From HXMU1420-2 sp017643305 (GTDB taxonomy: Bacteria > Pseudomonadota > Alphaproteobacteria > Rhodobacterales > Rhodobacteraceae), in the NCBI GenBank assembly GCA_965217135.1, contig OZ244249.1:620001-684000 (forward strand): 64,000 nt of DNA, given 5' to 3'. This document shows, one piece after another, positions 34,528 through 42,920 of the stretch. The notes beneath the pieces are model-generated. The model was not told where the DNA came from, did not search any database, and saw only the letters and a list, made by a program, of their open reading frames with translations. The position numbers were made by a program, and so were the translations under genes. How positions within the stretch are numbered: the stretch's first letter is position 1; each line of letters opens with the position of its first letter.

Positions 34528-35598
34528 TCAGTTGGAAACGATCCGGTTGGCGTGGCCCATCTTGCGGCCCGCGCGGGCCTCAGCCTTGCCATAAAGATGT
34601 AGGGACACGTTGGTTTCTCGCGACAGGTCGGGCACGCGGGTCATGTCATCCCCAATCAGGTTTTCCATGATCACGTCCGAATGTCGTCTCCCGTCACCCA
34701 GCGGCCAGCCGGCGACAGCGCGGATATGCTGTTCGAACTGATCGACCGCGCAGCCATTTTGCGTCCAGTGGCCTGAATTGTGCACGCGCGGGGCGATTTC
34801 GTTAACCACCAGCCCTTGTGGGGTAACGAACAGTTCGACCCCCAGAACACCGACATAATCCAGCTCATTCAGAATACGACCTGCCAGCAGCACAACATCC
34901 GTGCGCTGTGCAGTGGACAGGCGCGCGGGGACGGTGGTGGTGCGCAGGATGCCATCGCTATGGACGTTTTCGCCGGGGTCGAAACACACAACCTCGCCCG
35001 TAACACCCCGTGCGGCGATGACTGAAACCTCGTGACTGAAATCCACGAAGCCCTCCAGCAACGCCGGAGCCCCGGCCATCACTTCAAGCGCGCTTTCGGC
35101 GTCGTCAACCGATGCCAGCCGCGCCTGCCCCTTACCGTCATAGCCAAAGCGTCGGGTTTTCAGGATCGCGGGTGTGCCGATCTCGGCCAAGGCCGCGTCG
35201 AGGCTGGCCCGGTCGGGAATGTCGGCAAAGGGTGCGGTTTTCAGCCCCAGGCCTGACAGGAATTCCTTTTCCGTCAGCCGGTCCTGGCTGACTCGCAGTG
35301 CTTCGCGCCCAGGACGGATCGGGCGATGTGCCTCCAGCGCGTTCAATGCGGCGGTCGGGATGTTTTCAAATTCGTAAGTGATGACATCAACGGCGCTGGC
35401 AAAGTCTTGCAGCGCGGCAAGGTCTTCGTAGGGGGCGGTCACCACCCGTTCGGCCACTTGGCCCGCGGGCGGTACTGCGCCGGGTTCAAAAATGTGGCAC
35501 CGCAGGCCAAGGCGGGAGGCCGCGACCGATAGCATACGGCCCAGCTGGCCACCGCCAAGAACGCCTATGACCGATCCGGGCGCCAATTGCTCAGTCAT
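34528..35598 (-). CDS. purK: N5-carboxyaminoimidazole ribonucleotide synthase PurK
   Basis: 356-aa ATP-grasp enzyme of purine biosynthesis, making N5-CAIR from AIR, bicarbonate and ATP. The N-terminal Rossmann motif is IGVLGGGQLGRMLSVAASRLG, with TYEFENIPTAALNALE near 75, the ATP-grasp line AILKTRRFGYDGKGQARL near 150 and NEIAPRVHNSGHWT near 265. ATG 35598 lies inside the end of purE, giving an 8-bp overlap and coupled translation. Confidence 0.95.
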   Translation of the reverse strand: MTEQLAPGSVIGVLGGGQLGRMLSVAASRLGLRCHIFEPGAVPPAGQVAERVVTAPYEDLAALQDFASAVDVITYEFENIPTAALNALEAHRPIRPGREALRVSQDRLTEKEFLSGLGLKTAPFADIPDRASLDAALAEIGTPAILKTRRFGYDGKGQARLASVDDAESALEVMAGAPALLEGFVDFSHEVSVIAARGVTGEVVCFDPGENVHSDGILRTTTVPARLSTAQRTDVVLLAGRILNELDYVGVLGVELFVTPQGLVVNEIAPRVHNSGHWTQNGCAVDQFEQHIRAVAGWPLGDGRRHSDVIMENLIGDDMTRVPDLSRETNVSLHLYGKAEARAGRKMGHANRIVSN

Positions 35599-36079
35599 CC
35601 TGCGGAACCTCCGGGATCGAGGCTGACAGCGCGTCGCGCCAGGCATCCAGCCGGGCGGCCAGCTCGGGATCAGATACCGCCAGAATCCCGGCCGCCATCA
35701 ACCCCGCATTGGCCGCACCCGCCGCACCGATGGCCATGGTCGCCACTGGAAAACCGCGCGGCATCTGCACGATCGAGTACAGTGAATCCACACCCGACAA
35801 CGCCCGCGTCTGCACCGGAACGCCCACCACCGGCACCCGCGTCTTGGACGCCATCATGCCCGGCAGATGCGCCGCGCCGCCTGCACCGGCGATGATCACC
35901 TTCAGTCCGCGCGCGACGGCGGTTTTGCCGTAGTCCCATAGCCTGTCGGGCGTACGGTGGGCCGACACGATCCGCGCCTCATGGACGATGCCGAGTTCGT
36001 CGAGAATGTCGGCGGCTTCCTTCAGCGTGGGCCAGTCCGACTGGCTGCCCATGATGATGCCAACAGATGGGTTTTGCAT
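35591..36079 (-). CDS. purE: N5-CAIR mutase PurE
   Basis: 162-aa class I PurE that converts N5-CAIR to CAIR. VGIIMGSQSDWPTLKEA, SAHRTPDRLWDYG and AGAGGAAHLPGMMASKT carry the CAIR-binding residues including the catalytic His. First gene of the purEK pair and overlaps purK. Confidence 0.97.
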   Translation of the reverse strand: MQNPSVGIIMGSQSDWPTLKEAADILDELGIVHEARIVSAHRTPDRLWDYGKTAVARGLKVIIAGAGGAAHLPGMMASKTRVPVVGVPVQTRALSGVDSLYSIVQMPRGFPVATMAIGAAGAANAGLMAAGILAVSDPELAARLDAWRDALSASIPEVPQDD

Positions 36080-36134
36080 AAACGTCGTGCCTCAGCGCTC
36101 AGGAAAGAGCCGGCACTATAGCGGCCTTGCCGGT

Positions 36135-36359
36135 TCAGGCAATGATATCCGGCAGCAAGCGGTCTTCGATCAGGGCAATCTGGTCTTTAAGCCGCAGTTT
36201 CTGTTTTTTCAGGCGCTGCAGGGTCAGCTGATCCGCGGTTGGCTTTTCAGCCAGCGCGGCGATGGCTTCGTCCAGGTCACGGTGCTGACGGCGAAACACT
36301 TCCAACTCGACCCGCAGGACGTCTTCGCTTTTCATGGCGACATCGCTGGTTGCGTTCAT
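36135..36359 (-). CDS. DUF465/YdcH-family small protein
   Basis: 74-75 aa, mostly charged helix: RVELEVFRRQHRDLDEAIAAL and LQRLKKQKLRLKDQIALIEDRLL, the hallmark of YdcH/DUF465 coiled proteins. Starts at ATG 36359 or the internal ATG eight codons later. Function is unknown. Divergent from the small heat-shock gene. Confidence 0.85.
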   Translation of the reverse strand: MNATSDVAMKSEDVLRVELEVFRRQHRDLDEAIAALAEKPTADQLTLQRLKKQKLRLKDQIALIEDRLLPDIIA

Positions 36360-36424
36360 CGGTTTGGTTCCATCGGGGCCGAGCACAGGCAGACAAGATA
36401 ACCTGAACCGACCGGTTCGCCTAG

Positions 36425-36456
36425 CCCTTGTTAATGCAAATGATTCTCCCCATATT
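36425..36456 (+). promoter_or_regulatory. RpoH (sigma-32) type promoter of the sHsp gene
   Basis: -35 CCCTTG (36425-36430), 17-bp spacer, -10 CCCCATATT (36448-36456). CCCCATnT is the sigma-32 -10 hallmark. It leads a roughly 60-nt leader before the Hsp20 start. Confidence 0.75.
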
Positions 36457-36519
36457 CTTCACAAGCGGTTGCCAGATGGGACCGCCGTAAACCGTCGCTT
36501 TCGTGATAAGGACGTGTCG

Positions 36520-36933
36520 ATGACAAAACTCACCCTGGGTACCCACCCGCAACTTTTGGGGTTCGACCAGCTGGAACGCCTGCTAGAACGGACATCGAAA
36601 TCGGGAAACGAAGGGTACCCGCCCTACAATATCGAACAGACGTCGGAAAATTCCTACCGCATCACGCTGGCCGTGGCGGGATTTGGCGAGAACGACCTGG
36701 CCATCACCGTCGAGGACCGTCAGCTGGTGATCCGCGGGCGCCAGCAGGATGACAGCGCCGGCCGCGTCTACCTGCATCGTGGCATTGCGGCCCGGCAGTT
36801 TCAGCGCAGTTTCGTGCTGGCGGACGGTGTCGAGGTTGGCGAAGCGTCTATGGAAAATGGGCTGCTGCACGTCGATCTGACCCGCGCAGTGCCGGAAACC
36901 ATCGTTCAGAAGATATCAATTAAAAAGGGGTAA
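36520..36933 (+). CDS. small heat-shock protein, Hsp20/IbpA family
   Basis: 137-aa holdase chaperone. The alpha-crystallin domain spans YPPYNIEQTSENSYRITLAV to HVDLTRAVPETI with VAGFGENDLAITVEDRQLVI and the terminal IXI-like ISIKKG. AAGGA precedes ATG 36520. An RpoH-type promoter lies 64 bp upstream. DUF1150 follows after 3 bp, a common alphaproteobacterial pairing. Confidence 0.93.
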   Translation: MTKLTLGTHPQLLGFDQLERLLERTSKSGNEGYPPYNIEQTSENSYRITLAVAGFGENDLAITVEDRQLVIRGRQQDDSAGRVYLHRGIAARQFQRSFVLADGVEVGEASMENGLLHVDLTRAVPETIVQKISIKKG

Positions 36934-36936
36934 GTC

Positions 36937-37161
36937 ATGCAGACACCATCCGAATTCGGAAATGACGATCGCCAGATTGTTTACGTGAAGACCGTTGATG
37001 TCGCCGACCTGCCGGAAGATGTGCGGGCCAGTGCGGGCGATCTGAACCACCTTTATGCCGTGCATAACGCGCAGGGCGAGCAGCTGGCGCTGGTTGCAGA
37101 CCGGCGTATGGCCTTTGTGCTGGCGCGCCAGAATGATTTGGCACCGGTTGCGGTGCATTGA
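36937..37161 (+). CDS. DUF1150 family protein
   Basis: 74-aa protein with VYVKTVDVADLPEDVRASAG and ALVADRRMAFVLARQNDLAPV, the DUF1150 pattern. The family is repeatedly found next to sHsps in alphaproteobacteria, suggesting a role in the heat-shock response. Its stop overlaps the TTG start of the PhzF gene. Confidence 0.88.
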   Translation: MQTPSEFGNDDRQIVYVKTVDVADLPEDVRASAGDLNHLYAVHNAQGEQLALVADRRMAFVLARQNDLAPVAVH

Positions 37162-38039
37162 CCACGCTGGAATTTGACTGGGTCGACGCTTTTTCTGACG
37201 TAGCCTTTGGCGGCAATGGCTGCGCGGTGGTGCATGGTGGGGCGGCTCTGCCGGATGAAGTTTGCCTGGCCTATGTGCGCGAAACATCTCTTGTGGAATG
37301 CACGTATACCGGCCCGTCCGAGTTGGCCGATATTCGGGTACGGTATTTCCTGGCGACCCGGGAAGTACCGTTTGCCGGGCATCCGACGATCGCCACTGTC
37401 GCCGCACTGAAGGCGCGGGGGTACATGACCGGGGACCGGATCGTGCTGGAAACCGGCGCGGGGCTGGTGCCGGTCACGCTTACCGAAGACGGGCTGTTCG
37501 AGATGACGCAGATCGCACCGCGATTTGGTCTGCGCCCGGACCCGGCGCTGGTGGCCCGCGCGATTGGCCTGCCGGAGGCGGCAATTGCCGCGCCGCCGCA
37601 GTTTGTGTCTACCGGGCTGCCCTTTTGCATCACTCTGTTGCGCGACCATGCGGATTTGCGGCAGGCCAGACTGGATGCAGAAGGGTTGCGCGACCTAGCC
37701 GCTTTGCAGGGCTTTGACGGCTCTGACATGGCCGAGCCGTTTCTTGTGACCCTAAAAGGGGCGACCGAGGCCGGGCAGACTTTTTCACGTCTCCTGCTGG
37801 CCCCGCCCAGTCCGCCGGAAGACCCGTTTACGGGATCGGCCACAGGCGCGATGGCCAGTTACCTGTGGCACAACGGGCTTCTGGACGCCTCCGGTTTCGT
37901 GGCCGAACAAGGCCACTGGATGGGCCGCCCTGGACAGGCGCGCGTCAGCAGGGTCGGGTCCGCCGATCAGATCGAAGGTGTGCGGGTCGCGGGTGCAGGT
38001 TACGTCTTGATGAGCGGTACGGTTTATCTTCCCGGCTGA
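37158..38039 (+). CDS. PhzF family isomerase/epimerase
   Basis: 293-aa two-domain diaminopimelate-epimerase-like fold. N-terminal TLEFDWVDAFSDVAFGGNGC, then ETSLVECTY with the catalytic Glu region, FLATREVPFAGHPTIAT near 75, and the C-terminal DPFTGSATGAMASYLWHNG. PhzF itself isomerises a phenazine precursor; most chromosomal homologues have unknown substrates and no phenazine genes occur here. The TTG start overlaps the DUF1150 stop, so it is part of the heat-shock operon. Confidence 0.9.
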   Translation: MTTLEFDWVDAFSDVAFGGNGCAVVHGGAALPDEVCLAYVRETSLVECTYTGPSELADIRVRYFLATREVPFAGHPTIATVAALKARGYMTGDRIVLETGAGLVPVTLTEDGLFEMTQIAPRFGLRPDPALVARAIGLPEAAIAAPPQFVSTGLPFCITLLRDHADLRQARLDAEGLRDLAALQGFDGSDMAEPFLVTLKGATEAGQTFSRLLLAPPSPPEDPFTGSATGAMASYLWHNGLLDASGFVAEQGHWMGRPGQARVSRVGSADQIEGVRVAGAGYVLMSGTVYLPG

Positions 38040-38089
38040 AGGGCATTTCGTCGAAGACTTTCATGCGACTTGCTGAAAATTCGCTTGGC

Positions 38090-38947
38090 TCACATTGACA
38101 GCATGGTGCGCGCTGCGCGCCCGAATGTGTCGCCCCAATCGGCAGCCTTTTCCTTGATCGCCCGCAGGGCGAGGAGCTTGGCTGCGTATTGTTCGGGGGA
38201 GGCAGCAAGAACTGCGGCGCGAATGTCGTCTTCGGATTCGCAGAGGATCATGCCCTGCGTATCCAAGAAATCTCCAATATTCGGGCAGCCCAGGTAAATC
38301 GGAATTGTGTCGCAAAGGATTGCGTCGATCAGCTTTTCCGAGAAATAATTTGTCTCCCGCACATTTTCGATCACCACGCTGTACATATAGGGTGCCAGCC
38401 CGTCGCGTTTGTGTTCAAACGGCTGGTATCCGCCGCCTAGTGCGTCCAGATCCAGACCTAACTCCCGCGCCCATGCGATAGTCGCATGGCGGGGGAAATG
38501 GCCCGGCTGGCTGCGTTTGGCGGAAGCAATCAGGGACATCAGCCGGGTCTTTTCGATCTGCAAATCGCGCCACTCCGGCACCCATGTTCCACCAAAGGGC
38601 AGGAACAGGGCGTTGGGGATCGAGCTCAGCAGTTCGTCGTAAAAGGTCAGGACCTTGTGAAACCGCCAGTGGAACCGTTTCAGCCGGTGTATGTGGCGTG
38701 CCTGCACGATTATCGGCTCGAGGACCATTACCGAAATCTTGGCGCGGGTGCCAAAGCCCGGGCGCACATAATTCGTGGTCCGGGGTGGCAGCACCAGATG
38801 GTCGCTGGACGCAAGGTCTCGCAGGGAGCCGCCGCGCAGCCGGTCAGGTTGGCCCAGGGGCCAGATCAGATCATCCAGCGGGAAGCGGCCCGGTTTGGGC
38901 CCCAGCTTGCGGGAAGGATGGAGGAAGCCAACGGCGGGGTCGGACAC
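38090..38947 (-). CDS. glycosyltransferase family 10 (fucosyltransferase-like)
   Basis: 285 aa from a GTG at 38947. The C-terminal donor-binding domain is clear: YMYSVVIENVRETNYFSEKL, IDAILCDTIPIYLGCPNIGDF, typical of GT10 alpha-1,3-fucosyltransferases. No signal or membrane segment. The start is doubtful: no ribosome site precedes GTG, and the open frame continues 17 codons upstream to the TAA of the preceding gene, in the same frame. Last gene of the GSCFA-SGNH-GT10-GT10 unit. It probably adds fucose or a similar deoxysugar to a surface glycan. Confidence 0.8.
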   Translation of the reverse strand: MSDPAVGFLHPSRKLGPKPGRFPLDDLIWPLGQPDRLRGGSLRDLASSDHLVLPPRTTNYVRPGFGTRAKISVMVLEPIIVQARHIHRLKRFHWRFHKVLTFYDELLSSIPNALFLPFGGTWVPEWRDLQIEKTRLMSLIASAKRSQPGHFPRHATIAWARELGLDLDALGGGYQPFEHKRDGLAPYMYSVVIENVRETNYFSEKLIDAILCDTIPIYLGCPNIGDFLDTQGMILCESEDDIRAAVLAASPEQYAAKLLALRAIKEKAADWGDTFGRAARTMLSM

Positions 38948-38998
38948 GGCGCGCTTTCGTTTAGGGCCAGTTTCGTCGAGGGTCTGGGTGGGATTGGC

Positions 38999-40141
38999 TT
39001 AGGCGTCCCGTTCGGCCTTGTCCAGCCGTCGTTGTCGCCGCCGGGAGCGCTGTGCCTCCATCCGCCTGCGTAGGGGGTGGACCCGCAGTTCGGCCTGCGG
39101 GTCGATTTTCAGCATTGCGTTGCGCAGAACATAATCGGCGTAGCTGCCGCGCGTGCCGGCTTCCGGTGGAAAGGTGCGTTCTGACCAGAGCGTGACGGTC
39201 TCTGCGGGGTCAGCCATCTGTTTGGACATGGCCGCCTTCGCCAGCCGGACCAGCAAGCGGGCCAGGTTCTGGTCTTCCAGAATGATCTGCCGCGCCTGTT
39301 CCAGCGCTGGGCGATTTGCCTGCCACAGTCCGCTTTGTAAAGCTTCGACCATGCGGCGGGCCTCGGCCTGTGGATCGTCGAGGTCGATCAGCAGGTAACT
39401 GCCTTCCGGGAAATACCGATCCAGATTGGTACACCCGGCATAGAACGGCATTGCGTGGCACAGGTAGCTATCGGCCAGCTTTTCGGTCCAGGTATCCGGC
39501 CCGGCACCGTTTTCGATAGCCAAGTGATAGCGGTAGGGTAGCAGCGCGTCGGCCTTGTCGGCCACAGACTTGTAGCCGCGACCGTAGATCTCCAGATGCT
39601 CCGGGATCAGATCCTTCAGCGCGTCCAGAAACGCGACGCGTTTGCGGTGATATTCGGTAAAGACTTTGTTGGAAGTCACGACCGAAATCTTGTCTTGCTT
39701 GTCCCCCGGCGGCAGCGTGGCGAAATCGTCATAGCCGCGCATTCCCTTTCCAGATTTTTCGAAATTGATGCCCGCGAACCAGTACCAGCAGGTGGCGGTT
39801 TGCCATTTCTCTGTGTCCATCTGCGTGTCCCCGACCGACACGACGATGCCGAACTGGTTAAGGTATCGCGCCTTGTAACGGTGGATCACGTCCGGCTCAG
39901 CCGCAATAAATGCGGTGCGGGCGCGGGGCAGGCCGGTTTGCAGTGAATAGGACGCGCGGTTATAGACGATCAGCACATCGATCCCGTCTCGCGGGACGGT
40001 CATGCCAAAGCTGAACGTCACGCCATCCAAATGCGGGTCGCGCCGGGGAAATTGTTTCAGGAAATGCTGCGGGTCGGTATCGGTGAAGACATACGCGCGG
40101 ATCGGCCCGTTGCGCCGCGCCTCTGTGGCGTCCCGGGTCAC
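38999..40141 (-). CDS. glycosyltransferase family 10 (fucosyltransferase-like)
   Basis: 380 aa. The C-terminal GT10 signature is YHLAIENGAGPDTWTEKLAD, SYLCHAMPFYAGCTNLDRYFP. The N-terminal acceptor half has YVFTDTDPQHFLKQFPRRDPH and RTAFIAAEPDVIHRYKARYL. The last 30 residues are strongly basic (RRRMEAQRSRRRQRRLDKAERD). GTG start overlaps the SGNH-like stop by 4 bp. It shares only the GT10 pattern with the downstream GT10, so the two probably have different acceptors. Confidence 0.82.
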   Translation of the reverse strand: MTRDATEARRNGPIRAYVFTDTDPQHFLKQFPRRDPHLDGVTFSFGMTVPRDGIDVLIVYNRASYSLQTGLPRARTAFIAAEPDVIHRYKARYLNQFGIVVSVGDTQMDTEKWQTATCWYWFAGINFEKSGKGMRGYDDFATLPPGDKQDKISVVTSNKVFTEYHRKRVAFLDALKDLIPEHLEIYGRGYKSVADKADALLPYRYHLAIENGAGPDTWTEKLADSYLCHAMPFYAGCTNLDRYFPEGSYLLIDLDDPQAEARRMVEALQSGLWQANRPALEQARQIILEDQNLARLLVRLAKAAMSKQMADPAETVTLWSERTFPPEAGTRGSYADYVLRNAMLKIDPQAELRVHPLRRRMEAQRSRRRQRRLDKAERDA

Positions 40142-40896
40142 AGCGGGGCCAGCATGTGCATCAGCATTTCGCGCCCATACGCCCCGTTCATATGCATGGT
40201 GTCGTCATCCTTGAACACCTGTTTCAGCCCGGTATCGGCGTCCTGTGCGCCACGCGCATATTTGGCCAGCGTGAACAGACGGTGCGGCTCCAGCAAATGG
40301 TCGGGCGGGCGGACAAGGTCCACATTGGGTGCAACTGGCTGGCTGGCGACGGCGTCGGCAAGATAATGCAGCACCGTGTCTTTCGTCGCGACCTGGCTGT
40401 GTTTGTCCGGGTCATCGAATTGTCGCAGGAGTTTGCGCGCGACTTTATCTTTCTGCGTGTTCAGTGGCCGCCCGACAAAGAACACCCGCGCCTTTGGCAC
40501 AACCTCTGCGATACGGACGGACAGGTCGATGCTCCAGTCATCCATAAAATTTCGGTGAATGGCTGCCACCATGGCGCGGGATACGGGCATGATCTGGGTG
40601 TCGGCCAGAAACGGCCGGATCCAGAAGGGTGAATTGCGGATCGCGATGACAAAGGCACTGTACTGGCTCAGGTCAATCTCCGACTGGCCGCCGGAGGTGC
40701 GTTCGAAGTTCTCGGTCACGTCCTTGCGAGTCGGCACGAGCCGCTGGCCCACGATGCGGGTCTGCAGAATCGAGGCGCGGATCGATCCGAACGTATCAAA
40801 CTCATACCGGTCGGAAATGTCGGGCATGTCGCCCGCGTCCAGCGCCAGCTTGAACGCGCCCAGATGGCTGTTGCCGATGATGCAGACGCGGCTCAT
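40138..40896 (-). CDS. SGNH-hydrolase-like protein
   Basis: 252 aa. VCIIGNSHLGAFKLALDAG at the N-terminus resembles the Gly-x-Ser block of SGNH/GDSL esterases and the C-terminal DDDTMHMNGAYGREML has the Asp-x-x-His arrangement of the catalytic block. The middle (AFVIAIRNSPFWIRPFL) is weakly conserved. In glycan loci such proteins often add or remove acetyl groups. Overlaps both neighbours (GSCFA upstream, GT10 downstream). Catalytic assignment is inference. Confidence 0.6.
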   Translation of the reverse strand: MSRVCIIGNSHLGAFKLALDAGDMPDISDRYEFDTFGSIRASILQTRIVGQRLVPTRKDVTENFERTSGGQSEIDLSQYSAFVIAIRNSPFWIRPFLADTQIMPVSRAMVAAIHRNFMDDWSIDLSVRIAEVVPKARVFFVGRPLNTQKDKVARKLLRQFDDPDKHSQVATKDTVLHYLADAVASQPVAPNVDLVRPPDHLLEPHRLFTLAKYARGAQDADTGLKQVFKDDDTMHMNGAYGREMLMHMLAPL

Positions 40897-41951
40897 TTCC
40901 CGAACGCCTCCAGCATGGCTTCTTCGCAGACCACGTCATCGCCATCGCCTTCATCAGTGACGGGCTTGGGGGTGATCAGGTCTTGCGGGGCATCGCGCCC
41001 GGAATGTTCTGCGAAGAAGGATCGCATCACACAGGCCACCCCGGCAGGTGTCACGCTGCGCAGGTTGGGGGCGTAAAACACGCCGCGCGCGGCGGGATTG
41101 GTGACAATCTCGAAAGACGGGAAGTAGTCCACATCTTCCCGTTCGGTCCGCAATTGGCCAGCCACGGCCCGCAGGACGGATTTGGAATAGATGGAGGATT
41201 GCAGCACATGGTGATCCTCTGCCGTTGCAGTCAGCGGCACAGGGGACACGGTGAGCAGCACCTTCAGCGGTGTGTCGCGATGGGCCTTCAGAAGGTCCAG
41301 TACCGTGGTCAGATCGTCATACACCTCCGCAAAGGTGAAATTGCGGAAACTGTAGATGTTCGGGTCGAACCGCCCGGCGATGGTGCCGGGGGCGGTGGGA
41401 AACACGGTGCCGCTAGCGGTATGCTCCCAGGTTTCGGTCAGGCCCAGCGTGAAGATCAGTAGGTCCATCTCTTCCAGCATTTGGCGCACATGCCGCAGGT
41501 GAAAGGCGCGGTGATCCAGCAGTTCCGCCGCGCTTTCGAATCCGTCGGGTTCGATGCCGGGGCGCCGGGAGTCGTAATACCGCCCGTCTTTTTCCCATAT
41601 CAGGTCCACCGGGTGCATCTGCCCCAGGGCTTCGCGCACCAGCTGCAATAATTGCCGGGCGGTGTAGATGTTGCCGTAGCGGGCCGAGTAAATCTCATAC
41701 CCGAACCGGGACGCATCCGCGTCAGACAGGCCGTTGGGCTTGGGTTCCACATCCAGCACCGCATAATCAGCGGCCTTCATGTATCGAGCGATGTGCTGTG
41801 CGAAACAACTGCCTGCAGTGGCAATTTTCCAGTCCGCTTCAATCGGCCAGCGACGCTGGTAAACACCCTGCAGATCCAGCGGGCTGGTTTCGGCAACGGC
41901 ACTGCGCCAAAAGGCATGGCCGGGCTGGTCCGCATATGGGCTGTCAGTCAT
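40893..41951 (-). CDS. GSCFA-domain protein
   Basis: 352 aa. The defining motif occurs as TAGSCFAQHIARYMKAADY near residue 45; LIFTLGLTETWEHTASGTVFP near 165 and LLTVSPVPLTATAEDHHVLQ near 235 fit the family, which is related to SGNH hydrolases. The domain is common in polysaccharide clusters but not biochemically defined. First gene of a unit whose four genes touch or overlap. Confidence 0.88.
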   Translation of the reverse strand: MTDSPYADQPGHAFWRSAVAETSPLDLQGVYQRRWPIEADWKIATAGSCFAQHIARYMKAADYAVLDVEPKPNGLSDADASRFGYEIYSARYGNIYTARQLLQLVREALGQMHPVDLIWEKDGRYYDSRRPGIEPDGFESAAELLDHRAFHLRHVRQMLEEMDLLIFTLGLTETWEHTASGTVFPTAPGTIAGRFDPNIYSFRNFTFAEVYDDLTTVLDLLKAHRDTPLKVLLTVSPVPLTATAEDHHVLQSSIYSKSVLRAVAGQLRTEREDVDYFPSFEIVTNPAARGVFYAPNLRSVTPAGVACVMRSFFAEHSGRDAPQDLITPKPVTDEGDGDDVVCEEAMLEAFGK

Positions 41952-42362
41952 AGGCTGCTCCGCCAGTTTTGCGCGATCCTAGGACGCAGGACGGGGCGGG
42001 GCAAGCCGGGGGATGGGGGATGCAGGGCGGTCGCTTGCACTGCGGAGAAAGTCCGGAAGGAACTCAGTTTGCCTACGCGCACCCCGTGCTGCACCAAAGC
42101 CGCAGACCGCTTTGCGTTCGCTGTGCCGTCCCGCGGGACAAGGAAATTGTAACCACATGCGTGACATTCTGGGGGTTCACGGACCTCCGGTAGATGAAAT
42201 GCGTTCCAGAATACACGGGTCGACGGATTCCGTCCCAGCAAACACGTGGCTTTGAGAGAGGCGGCTTCGTCCGCTTATCTTCCCTCCCTGCTGCTTGTAG
42301 CGAATGACTGCTTTGAGCCCAAAACAACCGATGTTGCAACATGGGTCAACGACCGCTTTGGC
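41952..42362. other. intergenic region with an RNase P RNA-like 5' string
   Basis: 411 bp without a convincing gene. On the plus strand, GGGCGGTCGCTTGC (42025-42038) followed by GGAGAAAGTCCGG (42044-42056) resembles the conserved 5' P2-P4 core of bacterial rnpB (CGGTCGC...GGAGGAAAGTCCGG). The later conserved ACAGAAA / AAACCGCC part is missing, so this is not a working rnpB. It may be a truncated copy or chance. Confidence 0.3.
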
Positions 42363-42794
42363 TTAACCGTCAGCTTTGGTTTCCCGATTCTTTGACACAA
42401 CCAACCACCACGCAAGAAACGGAAAGCCAAAAAGTTCCAGCACAAGCGATGGGGCAATTGCCGCACTGAAGATAACATCGCTATCCACGCCACTTAGCCG
42501 GAATAGACCGGCTATTGCGATCATCGCGGATAGAATAGTCAATGTTGGGCGGAACGTGTCCATCGCAAACCCGCCGATTACGAAGGTTGCGCCGATACCA
42601 AACCAGACTCCGCCAATGAATCTTATGTGGCTATCCTGGACGTTGAATGTAGCGGCATCAGTGATCGAGATAAAGTCGCCTGGCGTTTGCCAGCCGAGTG
42701 TCTTGATCCCACCTAGACCGATGTTTAGCCCGAGAAAGATGATTGCCGCGCCGGCAATCACGACAACCAGATTCAGTAAGTTTATCTTTTTCAT
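42363..42794 (-). CDS. DUF4345 membrane protein
   Basis: 143 aa with four hydrophobic segments (LVVVIAGAAIIFLGLNIGL, FIGGVWFGIGATFVIGGFAM, ILSAMIAIAGLFRLSGV, LVLELFGFPFLAWWLVVS). The DSHIRFIGGVWFGIG line is characteristic of DUF4345. Function is unknown. It is divergent from a TetR regulator and may be its target. The sequence is less GC-rich than the genes to the left. Confidence 0.85.
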   Translation of the reverse strand: MKKINLLNLVVVIAGAAIIFLGLNIGLGGIKTLGWQTPGDFISITDAATFNVQDSHIRFIGGVWFGIGATFVIGGFAMDTFRPTLTILSAMIAIAGLFRLSGVDSDVIFSAAIAPSLVLELFGFPFLAWWLVVSKNRETKADG

Positions 42795-42920
42795 TTTCTT
42801 GTTCCTCGTGGGAGTTAAGTTGGGCAGCCATTTAATTATACGCGTGCTATATTATTCCAGTCTTGACAGGGCAAGCATTATTTGTGACGCGTTCTAAAAT
42901 ACTTTTGGAAAGACCAACAC
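42795..42920. promoter_or_regulatory. divergent promoter/operator region of the DUF4345 and TetR genes
   Basis: 126 bp, AT-rich. A good -10 TATAAT reads leftward toward DUF4345 (reverse of ATTATA near 42836). The strings ACGCGTGCTATATTA and ACGCGTTCTAAAATA about 50 bp apart look like a direct repeat and may be TetR sites. Confidence 0.4.
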
